DNA of 14,919 bases, from the NCBI GenBank assembly GCA_937914905.1, contig CALESU010000168.1, positions 1 to 14,919 on the forward strand. Direction: 5' to 3'. Position numbers and translations under genes: made by a program. The stretch comes from an uncultured bacterium. Its GTDB lineage: Bacteria > Patescibacteriota > Microgenomatia > UBA1406 > GWC2-37-13. The notes below the pieces were generated by a model. That model was given only the letters and a program-made list of their open reading frames with translations, was not told the DNA's origin and did no database searches. How positions within the stretch are numbered: position 1 is the first letter of the stretch; each line of letters opens with the position of its first letter. Positions 1 through 6,951 of this stretch are shown piece after piece.

Positions 1-2846
1 TTTGGACATTTGCCCTGACCTCAAAAGATACACCTTCTCTCATGTCTCTTTCTGAGAATTTAAAAAAGGACTTGGAACGCTTGCGCCAAATCTCCGAAGT
101 GCAGGTTTCTGGTTTTGAAACGCAGGAGATCAGAGTGGGTTTTGAAAGGACGAAAATCGCCGAATATGGTATTTCGCCTTTACAGCTTTCCCAAATAATA
201 CGAACTGCTTCGCAAGCATACCCTGCAGGGACAGTTAAATCGAACGCTTCATCTTTTGCACTTTCCATAGATCCAGAAGTTACCACGGTTGACGATATTC
301 GAAACATTCGTATTTCCACAGCCAATGCCGTGGTTTTGCTTCAAGATATCGCTGAAATCAAAGAAGTTTCAGAAAGTGATCAAAACAAAACATGGTTTGC
401 AGATCAAAACACCCAGGCCACCCGAGCTGTGCAATTTTTCGTGTATAAATCTGCCTCGTCCAATATTGACGCCGCATCAAAAGCTGCCGTACAGCGAGTT
501 GAGGAATTTGTGAAGCCATATGAAGGACGGGTGCAACTTGTCTCCATAACCAATTCTGGAGAGCAAATTACGAAACAGTTTGAAGATCTCGTGCGCGAAT
601 TTGGAACCACGGTGATCCTCATTTTCATGGTACTTCTCGTCTTCTTAGGTTTGCGACAAGCTATTATTTCCTCATTCACGGTACCCCTTACCTTTCTTTC
701 CGCAATCGCGATTGCGAACGCATTTGGTCAATCTCTCAATTTCTTGACTCTCTTTTCGTTCCTAATTGCGCTCGGACTCCTCATTGACGACACGATCGTG
801 GTTGTCACTGCAATGACTCGCTACTATGGCTCAGGGAAATTTACCGCTCAGGAAACAGGATTGCTTGTGTGGAGAGACTTCTTCATCCCTCTCTGGTCAA
901 CTACTGCAACCACTGTTTGGTCATTCGTTCCCCTCCTTCTTGCAACGGGAATTATTGGAGAGTTTATCAAACCCATTCCCATCATCATCACCGCAACCAT
1001 GATGTCTTCGACTGCAATTGCCTGTCTCGTCACACTTCCTCTCATGATAGTTTTCTTGAAGCCATCAGTGCCTCGGAGGATCCGCATTCTGTTTACCGTC
1101 TTGGGAGTTTTGATCCTTGGTGGGTTTCTCAGTTTCATTCTTCCCAAAAATGCGGTATTTCTTCCTCTCTTCCTCACCAGTATTGCGGTGGGAATCGTGG
1201 CATATAGTAAGCGTAAATCCTATTTATCATATATTACAGAGCGCACTCCACATGGAGCCAAAGCCCTGCGTGTACGCCATGTGCTGGCCAACATGATCAA
1301 TGATGGAGTTGTGCATATTGAGTCAGTGAGTTATTCGTACCGAAGAGTTCTCAAGAATATTTTAAATTCAAATGGGAATCGAAGGAATGTGGTCCTTTTC
1401 CTCATATTCTTTTCGGTAACTTCCTTCGCACTGGTCCCTCTCGGGTTTGTGAAAAATGAATTTTTCCCCAAAACAGATGAAGAAACGCTGTATATTTCCG
1501 TGTCACTTCCTCCGGGAAATACCATCCAAGAAACATCTCGGGAAGCCCTAAGGCTGGCAGATCACGTCCGAGACACAGAAGAAGTGCGCTACATTGTGGC
1601 GGAAAGTGGATTTGGGTTCACCGGTCAGCTTGATCGGGAAAATGATCCTGCTTCATTTCTCATTACACTTGCGCTCACACCAATTGACGAACGAGACAAA
1701 ACATCGATTCAGATTGCAGGAGAGCTCCGGGAGAAACTAAGCATGTATGACCGTGGAGTGCTTAACGTGGTTGAACTTTCAGGGGGCCCTCCAGCAGGCG
1801 CAGATGTCCAGATCAGCTTGCTGGGAAGTGATCTTGCTCTTCTTGACCAGTATGCAAATCGCGTCATGACGCACTTGAAAGAAAATCCAGGGGTGACCAA
1901 TGTTGACTCTTCCTTTAAGCCCGGAACCAGTAAAATCGTGTTTACGCCAGATAGTGCAAAACTGGCATCAAGTGGTATTTCTCGGGATCAACTGGGGCTG
2001 TGGCTTCGAACTTATGCATCTGGGTTTACTCTCGATACAATTCGGATCGAAGACGATATCGACATCAGGCTCGAAATTACCGATGGATCTGCAAATCCGG
2101 AAGATTTAAGCTCGCTAGTAATTCCTACCCCATCAGGAAACGTTCCCCTAATGGCGCTTGGCACTTTTTCACTGGGTGCAAACCCAACCAGCATTGCACG
2201 GGAAGATACCCTGCGCTCCATCACCGTTACCGCAACGGTTCAAACGGGATTTAATAGTTCTGAAATCAACACTAAGCTTGAGCAATTTACCCAATCACTC
2301 GAACTTCCTTCCGGGTACCGCTTTCAAACAGGCGGAGTGAATGAAGAAAATACACGTTCGGTAAACTCAATACTTCAGGCAATGATTCTTTCGTTCCTCC
2401 TCATTCTCATAACCATGGTGATTGAGTTTAAATCATATCGCCAAGCAACTATTGTTATGTTGACGATACCTCTTGCAATCTCTGGGGTGTTTTACATTTT
2501 TGCTCTGACTGGCACTCCCCTCTCGTTCCCGGCACTCATTGGTATTCTTGCCTTGTTTGGAATTGTGGTCACCAATGCGATCGTTGTTATCGATAAAATA
2601 AATAGCAATAGAGCTGAAGGAATGGAGCTCAAAGAAGCGATTCTGGACGGCGCAGGAAGTAGACTTGAGCCAGTTATCCTTACCTCTCTTACCACCATTT
2701 TTGGCTTACTCCCGATCACTCTTTCTGATCCCCTGTGGCGCGGTTTGGGAGGCGCGATCATATCTGGACTCTTTTTCTCGGGCCTTATCAAGCTCTTTTT
2801 CATCCCCGTGGTGTACTACCAATGGTACCGCGAGAAAAAAAGTTGA
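1..2846 (+). CDS. RND-family efflux transporter (AcrB/MMPL-like inner-membrane pump), 5' partial
   Basis: Proton-driven membrane pump of the resistance-nodulation-division superfamily; substrate unknown. The frame is open from base 3 through the ATG at 42, so that ATG is internal and the N-terminus (first membrane helix and the start of the porter domain) lies outside the window. About 947 residues are visible against roughly 1,050 for AcrB. Counting from the ATG at 42: porter sequence at 1-185, a helix bundle from about 188 with the TM4 motif GLLIDD (Asp249, Asp250, matching AcrB Asp407/Asp408), a second porter half from about 475 (FFPKTDEETL then LPPGNTI, typical after TM7), and a closing helix bundle from about 785. 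In the TM10 motif GIVVTNAIVVID, the position of AcrB Lys940 is Thr. The TGA stop lies inside the -35 box of the next gene. Family assignment is firm; pump substrate and partners are unknown. Confidence 0.93.
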   Translation, partial: WTFALTSKDTPSLMSLSENLKKDLERLRQISEVQVSGFETQEIRVGFERTKIAEYGISPLQLSQIIRTASQAYPAGTVKSNASSFALSIDPEVTTVDDIRNIRISTANAVVLLQDIAEIKEVSESDQNKTWFADQNTQATRAVQFFVYKSASSNIDAASKAAVQRVEEFVKPYEGRVQLVSITNSGEQITKQFEDLVREFGTTVILIFMVLLVFLGLRQAIISSFTVPLTFLSAIAIANAFGQSLNFLTLFSFLIALGLLIDDTIVVVTAMTRYYGSGKFTAQETGLLVWRDFFIPLWSTTATTVWSFVPLLLATGIIGEFIKPIPIIITATMMSSTAIACLVTLPLMIVFLKPSVPRRIRILFTVLGVLILGGFLSFILPKNAVFLPLFLTSIAVGIVAYSKRKSYLSYITERTPHGAKALRVRHVLANMINDGVVHIESVSYSYRRVLKNILNSNGNRRNVVLFLIFFSVTSFALVPLGFVKNEFFPKTDEETLYISVSLPPGNTIQETSREALRLADHVRDTEEVRYIVAESGFGFTGQLDRENDPASFLITLALTPIDERDKTSIQIAGELREKLSMYDRGVLNVVELSGGPPAGADVQISLLGSDLALLDQYANRVMTHLKENPGVTNVDSSFKPGTSKIVFTPDSAKLASSGISRDQLGLWLRTYASGFTLDTIRIEDDIDIRLEITDGSANPEDLSSLVIPTPSGNVPLMALGTFSLGANPTSIAREDTLRSITVTATVQTGFNSSEINTKLEQFTQSLELPSGYRFQTGGVNEENTRSVNSILQAMILSFLLILITMVIEFKSYRQATIVMLTIPLAISGVFYIFALTGTPLSFPALIGILALFGIVVTNAIVVIDKINSNRAEGMELKEAILDGAGSRLEPVILTSLTTIFGLLPITLSDPLWRGLGGAIISGLFFSGLIKLFFIPVVYYQWYREKKS

Positions 2847-2871
2847 TAAGCGAAGCCCAAACCGGTACAAT
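2843..2871 (+). promoter_or_regulatory. Promoter of the MFS transporter gene
   Basis: A -35 box TTGATA (2843-2848) and a -10 box TACAAT (2866-2871) are separated by exactly 17 bp. Transcription would start near 2878, giving a leader of about 18 nt before the ATG at 2896. The -35 box contains the TGA stop codon of the RND gene (2844-2846), so the MFS gene probably has its own promoter at the very end of the upstream gene. Confidence 0.6.
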
Positions 2872-2895
2872 GCGGTAACCATACCTGCATTTTTT

Positions 2896-4122
2896 ATGAA
2901 AAAACTTATCCCGGTGATTTTGTTGACGTTTGTCAATACGCTCAATTTTTCGGTTATGATTCCTATCCTTCCTTTTATCGTAAATCGATTTGGAGGAGGA
3001 CCCATCATGTACGGAGTGTTGCTTTCTGTGTATCCTTTTTTTCAGTTTTTCGCCGCCCCCATCTTAGGATCTTTGAGCGATAGATATGGGAGACGGCCCA
3101 TTCTCCTTATTAGTCAGGCAGGAACCGCTCTCAGTTGGGTGATCTTTATTGCTTCTGCTTATGCACCTGCTTGGTATTGGGGACCTATTTCTCTTCCTCT
3201 GGTCATTATGCTTGTGGCTCGCATTGCAGACGGCATCACGGGAGGAAATGGATCTGTGGCAAATGCGTACTTGACCGACTGCACCACACGAGAAGAAAAA
3301 ACAAAAGCGTTTGGTATTTTAGGAGGAGTTATTGGGATTGGACTTATCGTGGGACCCGCAGTGGGAGGAATATTCATGAGTACCGAATGGGGATATCTTG
3401 CACCCATTTATTTAACATTTCTCATCTCTGTCATCACTCTTATCGTAATGTACACATCCCTCCGTGAGTCCCTTCCGAGTACTTTGCGCAAAAAAGATGT
3501 GCATTTTGACCTTGGAAAAGAACTGCAATTATTGCCAAAAATGCAAAAATATATGTCAAACAGAAGAATCAAGTATCTTTTTTTTATGAGAACAGTCTTT
3601 TTATTTGTATTTGGCTCTTTTTCTGCTATTTTTGTCCTTTTTATGATTGACGTTTTCAAACTCTCTTCAAAAGAAATAGGCTTTCTCTTTGTCCTCGTGG
3701 GCGGTTTTATTTTTGTAAATCAAGCAATCATCGCAGGAAAAATGGCCAAAAAATATGGAGACCTCAATACGTATCTCGTGGGTCAAGGAGCAATTATAGT
3801 ATCACAACTCATGTACGGATTTATCACCTCCCTTCCTCTATTTATCCCTGTCATGTACCTGAATAATTTTGGACTTTCTATCAGCATGGCCAGCTTTAAA
3901 TCACTTCTTTCAAAAAGTGTTTCAGATGCTCAGCAAGGTGAGATTATGGGGATTGATGAGTCTATGTTCGCAGCCTCATCTGCCGTCTCTCCCCTCTTGG
4001 CGACATTCCTTTATACTTTTTTTGGCGCATTTACCTTTGCGCTTCAAGCCGTAATCTTAATCATCGGAATGCTCATTTTTTGGTACCGAAAAGGATGGCG
4101 AAAAGAACCGTATAATTCTTGA
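2896..4122 (+). CDS. MFS transporter, TetA-like drug:proton antiporter (DHA1) family
   Basis: A 408-residue, twelve-helix transporter of the major facilitator superfamily, in the plasma membrane and likely exporting a small molecule by proton exchange. Family marks: an N-terminal helix with LNFSVMIPILPF, the loop 2-3 signature GSLSDRYGRRPIL (residues 58-70, MFS motif A), and a region reading RIADGITGGNGSVANAYLTD in the place of the corresponding TetA segment. The frame stays open upstream to 2665 inside the RND gene. The ATG at 2896 is chosen because the protein then begins at a normal first helix, and because the promoter lies at 2843-2871. No Shine-Dalgarno sequence is seen. The TGA stop (4120-4122) forms part of the next gene's promoter. 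Sequence similarity to tetracycline exporters does not establish the substrate. Confidence 0.9.
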   Translation: MKKLIPVILLTFVNTLNFSVMIPILPFIVNRFGGGPIMYGVLLSVYPFFQFFAAPILGSLSDRYGRRPILLISQAGTALSWVIFIASAYAPAWYWGPISLPLVIMLVARIADGITGGNGSVANAYLTDCTTREEKTKAFGILGGVIGIGLIVGPAVGGIFMSTEWGYLAPIYLTFLISVITLIVMYTSLRESLPSTLRKKDVHFDLGKELQLLPKMQKYMSNRRIKYLFFMRTVFLFVFGSFSAIFVLFMIDVFKLSSKEIGFLFVLVGGFIFVNQAIIAGKMAKKYGDLNTYLVGQGAIIVSQLMYGFITSLPLFIPVMYLNNFGLSISMASFKSLLSKSVSDAQQGEIMGIDESMFAASSAVSPLLATFLYTFFGAFTFALQAVILIIGMLIFWYRKGWRKEPYNS

Positions 4123-4128
4123 TATAAT
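4120..4128 (+). promoter_or_regulatory. Extended -10 promoter of the DUF368 gene (leaderless type)
   Basis: The sequence TGATATAAT is a perfect extended -10 element (TGnTATAAT); its TGA is the stop codon of the MFS gene. The start codon at 4134 follows the -10 box by 5 bp, so transcription should start at or next to the ATG. A second TATAAT lies at 4111-4116. There is no -35 match at 17 bp from either box. The 13 bases at 4116-4128 recur exactly at 10423-10435 in front of def. Confidence 0.65.
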
Positions 4129-4133
4129 TCCCT

Positions 4134-5066
4134 ATGTCACACAATACTCACACACCCAAACCCCCTCTTCGGCTTTTTCTTACCGGTTTTTTTATGGGAA
4201 CTGCAGACCTCATCCCGGGAGTTTCGGGGGGAACAGTGGCGTTTGTATCTGGGATTTATGAAGAACTGTTAGAAAGTATTAAGACCGTAAGTGGAACTAC
4301 ACTCAAACATATCATAAAACTTCAATTTAAAGAAGCTTTCCAATCAGTCCCTTTTCGATTTCTTATCCCTTTGATGGCAGGGCTTGGATTTGCGATATTG
4401 AGTCTTGCAAATCTCTTGGGACACTTACTTGAAACGTATCCTTCATTTGTGTGGTCTTTCTTTTTTGGCTTGGTAATTGCTTCCACCTGGCTTGTAGGAA
4501 AAACGGTTACGAAATGGGGCTTCGCAGATATCCTTTCATTTGTACTCACCACGATATTTGCCTTCTTTTTGGTCGGAGCAATTCCCGTAGAAACACCTAC
4601 CAACCTCTTAACATTTTTCTTGAGTGGTATGGTGGCAATCTGCGCCATGATCCTTCCGGGTATTTCAGGTTCATTTATCCTGCTTATTTTAGGAAAGTAT
4701 ACCCAAGTACTTGACGCGGTGAGAAGTATGGATGTGGTAGTTCTTGCGGTATTTGCGAGCGGTTGTGCACTGGGACTTGCTCTTTTTTCTCGATTCCTGA
4801 CCTGGCTCTTTGCGCATCATCACAATATTTCAGTTGCTGCGCTGGCTGGGTTTATGTTAGGTTCTGTGAGAAAGCTGTGGCCATGGCAAGAAATCACATT
4901 GACTCGGGTAAATAGCCACGGCGATGTGGTTCCTTTGGCAACCAGAAATGTATTCCCAGCAGAATTAAGTGGCGAAACCATGGCAATCATAGCACTCATG
5001 ATTATAGGATTTGGCCTCATGGTTTTCCTTCAAAGTAAGGCTTCAGGAAAAGACGAAGTAAAGTAA
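4134..5066 (+). CDS. DUF368 membrane protein, undecaprenyl-phosphate translocase family
   Basis: A 310-residue polytopic membrane protein of the DUF368 family. Members of this family have been identified as translocases (PopT) that return the lipid carrier undecaprenyl phosphate to the inner leaflet for wall and glycan synthesis; the same role here is inferred from the family. The signature occurs twice, as expected for an inverted-repeat fold: GTADLIPGVSGGTVAF near residues 22-37 and MILPGISGSFILLILGKY in the second half. Several further hydrophobic helices fill the protein, and it ends in a short charged tail (SKASGKDEVK). The start lies directly after a TATAAT box, pointing to a leaderless message. 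It is convergent with the next gene, with a single base between the two stop codons and no intrinsic terminator. Confidence 0.88.
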   Translation: MSHNTHTPKPPLRLFLTGFFMGTADLIPGVSGGTVAFVSGIYEELLESIKTVSGTTLKHIIKLQFKEAFQSVPFRFLIPLMAGLGFAILSLANLLGHLLETYPSFVWSFFFGLVIASTWLVGKTVTKWGFADILSFVLTTIFAFFLVGAIPVETPTNLLTFFLSGMVAICAMILPGISGSFILLILGKYTQVLDAVRSMDVVVLAVFASGCALGLALFSRFLTWLFAHHHNISVAALAGFMLGSVRKLWPWQEITLTRVNSHGDVVPLATRNVFPAELSGETMAIIALMIIGFGLMVFLQSKASGKDEVK

Positions 5067-5067
5067 A

Positions 5068-5517
5068 TTATTGAAGCTCTTTCAGGTCTGCATCAATCTC
5101 TTTGAGCTCGGTGTCTATGTTCGGGATTTCGACTGCGTCAAGATCTGTAGCATCTTCAACGGGAACGGGTGTATTTGTCGCGGTCACCGGTGCTTTTGTG
5201 GGAGTTACCGATGTTTTTGAAGGGGCAAGAATCATAAACTGCCGATAGAAAAAAAGGCCAACTAATGCAAAGAGAATGAGGGCCATTATCACGGTAAACA
5301 ATATCATGAGCTTGTTGGATTTAGATTCCGTGTATCCGACTTCTTCGGGAACAGGAATGTCATCATGCGCTTGAACAGGTACGGCCACCGTTTCTGGCGT
5401 GACTGGTGTTGCTGGAGAAACAGGAGGAGTATGCGCATCCTGAGGAGGTACAACTGGCTGCGGAGGCATTCCAATGGGAGTTTGAGGTGTGCCTTTCGTC
5501 TCTGTTTTTGTATCCAT
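5068..5517 (-). CDS. Pro/Thr-rich single-pass membrane protein, function unknown
   Basis: A 149-residue protein I do not recognise by name. Residues 1-65 are rich in Pro, Thr and Val and look disordered. A single hydrophobic helix spans about 70-91 (MILFTVIMALILFALVGLFF). After it comes a Pro/Thr/Val linker (about 100-120) and an acidic C-terminal tail ending ELKEIDADLKELQ that may form a short helix. With no cleavable signal, the N-terminal part is probably cytoplasmic and the tail outside. The gene starts 36 bp after the stop of the exported coiled-coil gene on the same strand, so the two are probably co-transcribed and may act together. I see no convincing promoter or Shine-Dalgarno sequence directly upstream. 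Low complexity makes homology calls unreliable. Confidence 0.75.
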   Translation of the reverse strand: MDTKTETKGTPQTPIGMPPQPVVPPQDAHTPPVSPATPVTPETVAVPVQAHDDIPVPEEVGYTESKSNKLMILFTVIMALILFALVGLFFYRQFMILAPSKTSVTPTKAPVTATNTPVPVEDATDLDAVEIPNIDTELKEIDADLKELQ

Positions 5518-5553
5518 GCAATTTCTATTTGAAAATTGGTAATAAACCTTCTA

Positions 5554-6270
5554 TTACTCTTCTTCTGCTGGCGTAAGAAGTGATACCGCATCTTTTGCGA
5601 GACTTCTGGCTTCACGAACCAGCTCTGCAACTGCTTTTATATCTTCTCGAAAGCCCGTCACCGCTTCACTTACTTGTTCCCCTACGTTCTTTTCGTCAGT
5701 CAGCACGATGACATACTCTTTTTGTTGCTGTTCTTCAATTGCGGTTTGCGCTTTTTCTAATGCAGTCCTTGCCTCAGTTATGGCATCCGTAATCTCTTTT
5801 GAAGTCTCTTCTTGGGCTTCATTTCGCTCCTCAAGTGCGGTGAGTGCCTTTGAAATCCTCTCAGTAGCACTCAGAAGTTTTTTCGTTATAGCATCGTTTT
5901 GAGTTGTGAGTCGTTTGTCTATTCTTTCTACGATTGCTTGTTTTTTTTCATCTTTCATATCTTCCAATTTTTCGCGGAACTCTTCTCTTTTTTGCTCCAT
6001 CTCTTCTTTCATCTTCGCACGCTCTTCCTGCACTTTTGCAGAAACTTCCTCTCGCTTTTCCATCCGCGCTTCTTTTGAAGCTGCCCGTTGAGTAACGATT
6101 CGTTCAATCGGTTTGGTGATTTTTGGTGGTCGAGTTGGGCGAGGGGTAATGGTGCTTTCAGCAACTTCAGCGACTTCAGTGACTTCTGGTTCTGGAGACT
6201 GAGCTGAAAGAAGCGGTGCTTGGGTAAACACCAAAATGAAAGCGAATATCAAGGCTGAAAATGTTCTCAT
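5554..6270 (-). CDS. Exported coiled-coil protein, function unknown
   Basis: A 238-residue protein with a signal peptide (MRTFSALIFAFILVFTQAPLLSAQ, cut probably after the Ala before Gln24), a Pro/Thr-rich linker to about 55, and a long, strongly charged helical region from about 60 to 185 with heptad-like spacing (KREEVSAKVQEERAKMKEEMEQKREE and onward, shown here in two parts of the same helix). A more conserved-looking block is QAIVERIDKRL. The C-terminal 50 residues form a further helix ending in PAEEE. The frame extends upstream to 6306, but that start lies on the -35 box. The ATG at 6270 is chosen because it directly follows the -10 box and opens a standard signal peptide. I recall similar exported coiled-coil proteins in Microgenomates genomes; no function is known to me. 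It leads a likely two-gene operon with the Pro/Thr-rich membrane protein. Confidence 0.82.
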   Translation of the reverse strand: MRTFSALIFAFILVFTQAPLLSAQSPEPEVTEVAEVAESTITPRPTRPPKITKPIERIVTQRAASKEARMEKREEVSAKVQEERAKMKEEMEQKREEFREKLEDMKDEKKQAIVERIDKRLTTQNDAITKKLLSATERISKALTALEERNEAQEETSKEITDAITEARTALEKAQTAIEEQQQKEYVIVLTDEKNVGEQVSEAVTGFREDIKAVAELVREARSLAKDAVSLLTPAEEE

Positions 6271-6277
6271 ACGTTTC

Positions 6278-6306
6278 AGCATAGTACATCTTGAGGGGTG
6301 TGTCAA
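6278..6306 (-). promoter_or_regulatory. Promoter of the exported coiled-coil gene (leaderless type)
   Basis: Read on the minus strand: a consensus -35 box TTGACA (6306-6301), a 17-bp spacer, and a -10 box TATGCT (6283-6278). Seven bases then separate it from the ATG at 6270, so transcription should begin one base before the start codon. This decides the start: the longer frame beginning at 6306 would start inside the promoter. Confidence 0.7.
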
Positions 6307-6369
6307 GAATGGAGTTTTAGTCTCATTGACGCAATAACATAACCCTTCCCAATGAAATAAGGTAGCATA

Positions 6370-6699
6370 TCAATGTAACTGCAATTTCTTTTTTTCTTTC
6401 TCTGGAGCTATAAAATTAAAAAGTGGTTTAAATCCAAAGAGAACGAGTGGTATGCCAAGCCCAAGAAGATAACCATATAAAACAACCTTATTCATATAAT
6501 TCACATAAATTCGCCAATTTCCACATTCTTTATCTGCGTAATTATTTGAAAATACATCAACACAGTCAACATATATTCTATTCATTTCGCGGAGGGATTC
6601 ATTTACATATGTCGCACTAAAAAGTAATGTGAGAGATATTAATATCATCACAATTCTTGCTAATGTAAAAAGTCTATCGCTCCTCAATTGTCTCGCCAT
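6370..6699 (-). CDS. Small two-helix membrane protein, function unknown
   Basis: A 109-residue protein I do not recognise. It has a basic N-terminus, a hydrophobic helix at about 13-31 (LARIVMILISLTLLFSA), a loop of about 40 residues with two cysteines (Cys46 and Cys59) and several aromatic and Asn residues, a second helix at about 72-90, and a Lys-rich cytoplasmic tail (EKEKKKLQLH). The positive charges at both ends suggest both termini are inside and the loop outside, where the cysteines could pair. Much of the gene is more AT-rich than its neighbours (for example only about a third G+C around 6481-6600). It stands alone between a 252-bp gap and the promoter of the coiled-coil gene. A coding role is supported by the membrane topology and a plausible promoter, not by homology. 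Confidence 0.6.
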   Translation of the reverse strand: MARQLRSDRLFTLARIVMILISLTLLFSATYVNESLREMNRIYVDCVDVFSNNYADKECGNWRIYVNYMNKVVLYGYLLGLGIPLVLFGFKPLFNFIAPEKEKKKLQLH

Positions 6700-6706
6700 A
6701 CAGTAA

Positions 6707-6735
6707 ATATTGACACTTTAAGACTATTTTTGCAA
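6707..6735 (-). promoter_or_regulatory. Possible promoter of the small two-helix membrane protein gene
   Basis: On the minus strand, TTGCAA (6735-6730) is followed after 17 bp by CAATAT (6712-6707), then 7 bp to the ATG at 6699. The -35 box is the same TTGCAA used at 14501-14506 and the spacing fits the leaderless pattern seen elsewhere, but the -10 box is poor. Confidence 0.35.
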
Positions 6736-6869
6736 GACAACAGCGCTAAGTGAGAACTAGGTTCAAAGAATGAATAAGGCAAAAAGAACGGCATGCGAGA
6801 TCAAAAAATTGAACGGAGTACGATTTAACAACGTAAGCATTTTGAAACCAATTCTTATAAAACTACCAT

Positions 6870-6899
6870 AAAAAAAGCGGAGATTACGTACGTCTCCGC
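6870..6899 (-). terminator. Intrinsic (rho-independent) terminator, minus strand
   Basis: A perfect 7-bp GC-rich stem (GCGGAGA at 6877-6883 pairing with TCTCCGC at 6893-6899) with a 9-base loop. Read on the minus strand it is followed directly by a run of seven T (the A-run at 6870-6876). On the plus strand the hairpin is followed only by CCGATATTTTA, so minus-strand function is favoured. It is the only clear intrinsic terminator in the window, and no minus-strand gene lies directly upstream of it. Confidence 0.75.
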
Positions 6900-6910
6900 C
6901 CGATATTTTA

Positions 6911-6919
6911 TGAGATAAT
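6911..6919 (+). promoter_or_regulatory. Possible extended -10 promoter of ychF
   Basis: TGAGATAAT matches the extended -10 pattern TGnTATAAT with one mismatch. Transcription would begin near 6926, giving a leader of about 26 nt before the ATG at 6952. TACAAT at 6922-6927 is an alternative -10 box. No -35 match is seen for either, and there is no Shine-Dalgarno sequence. Confidence 0.35.
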
Positions 6920-6946
6920 ACTACAATATTGTAAATTGTAAGTCAA
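6918..6946 (-). promoter_or_regulatory. Promoter-like element firing leftward from the ychF upstream region
   Basis: On the minus strand, TTGACT (6946-6941) and TAGTAT (6923-6918) are spaced by exactly 17 bp. Transcription would begin near 6911, only about 12 bases before the terminator hairpin at 6899-6877, so the product would be an RNA of about 40 nt unless the terminator is read through. Confidence 0.4.
6922..6933. repeat. 12-bp perfect palindrome with an adjacent half-site, candidate operator
   Basis: TACAATATTGTA is a perfect inverted repeat. The second half-site recurs as ATTGTAA at 6934-6940, so the minus strand reads TTACAAT twice in tandem, then ATTGTA. The block fills the spacer of the minus-strand promoter-like element and lies just before ychF, a suitable place for a repressor site. 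An AT-rich coincidence is possible. Confidence 0.35.
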
Positions 6947-6951
6947 TTTTC

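Larger units (their letters stand above)
6700..6951. other. 252-bp intergenic region
   Basis: The longest gene-free stretch in the window, between two divergently oriented genes. It contains a weak promoter for the leftward gene (6707-6735), no visible gene between about 6740 and 6865, a minus-strand intrinsic terminator (6870-6899), a 12-bp palindrome (6922-6933) and promoter-like elements on both strands just before ychF. No tRNA-like cloverleaf, CRISPR repeat or insertion sequence end was found in it. Confidence 0.6.

Noticed and set aside
42-2846. ATG at 42 as the true start of the RND gene
   Set aside because: The frame is open back to base 3 and the sequence there continues the porter domain; an RND pump starting here would lack TM1 and part of the porter domain.
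2665-2895. Long N-terminal extension of the MFS protein
   Set aside because: It overlaps the RND coding sequence in another frame, has no MFS features, and lies upstream of or across the likely promoter.
5528-5545. Hairpin between the coiled-coil and Pro/Thr-rich genes
   Set aside because: The stem is only three base pairs (GGT/ACC); not a credible terminator or regulator.
6271-6306. Start of the coiled-coil gene at 6306 or 6282
   Set aside because: These codons fall inside the TTGACA/TATGCT promoter; the ATG at 6270 follows it at the usual distance and opens a good signal peptide.
6750-6775. tRNA T-arm-like GGTTCAAAG in the intergenic region
   Set aside because: No pairing T stem, anticodon arm or acceptor stem could be found around it.
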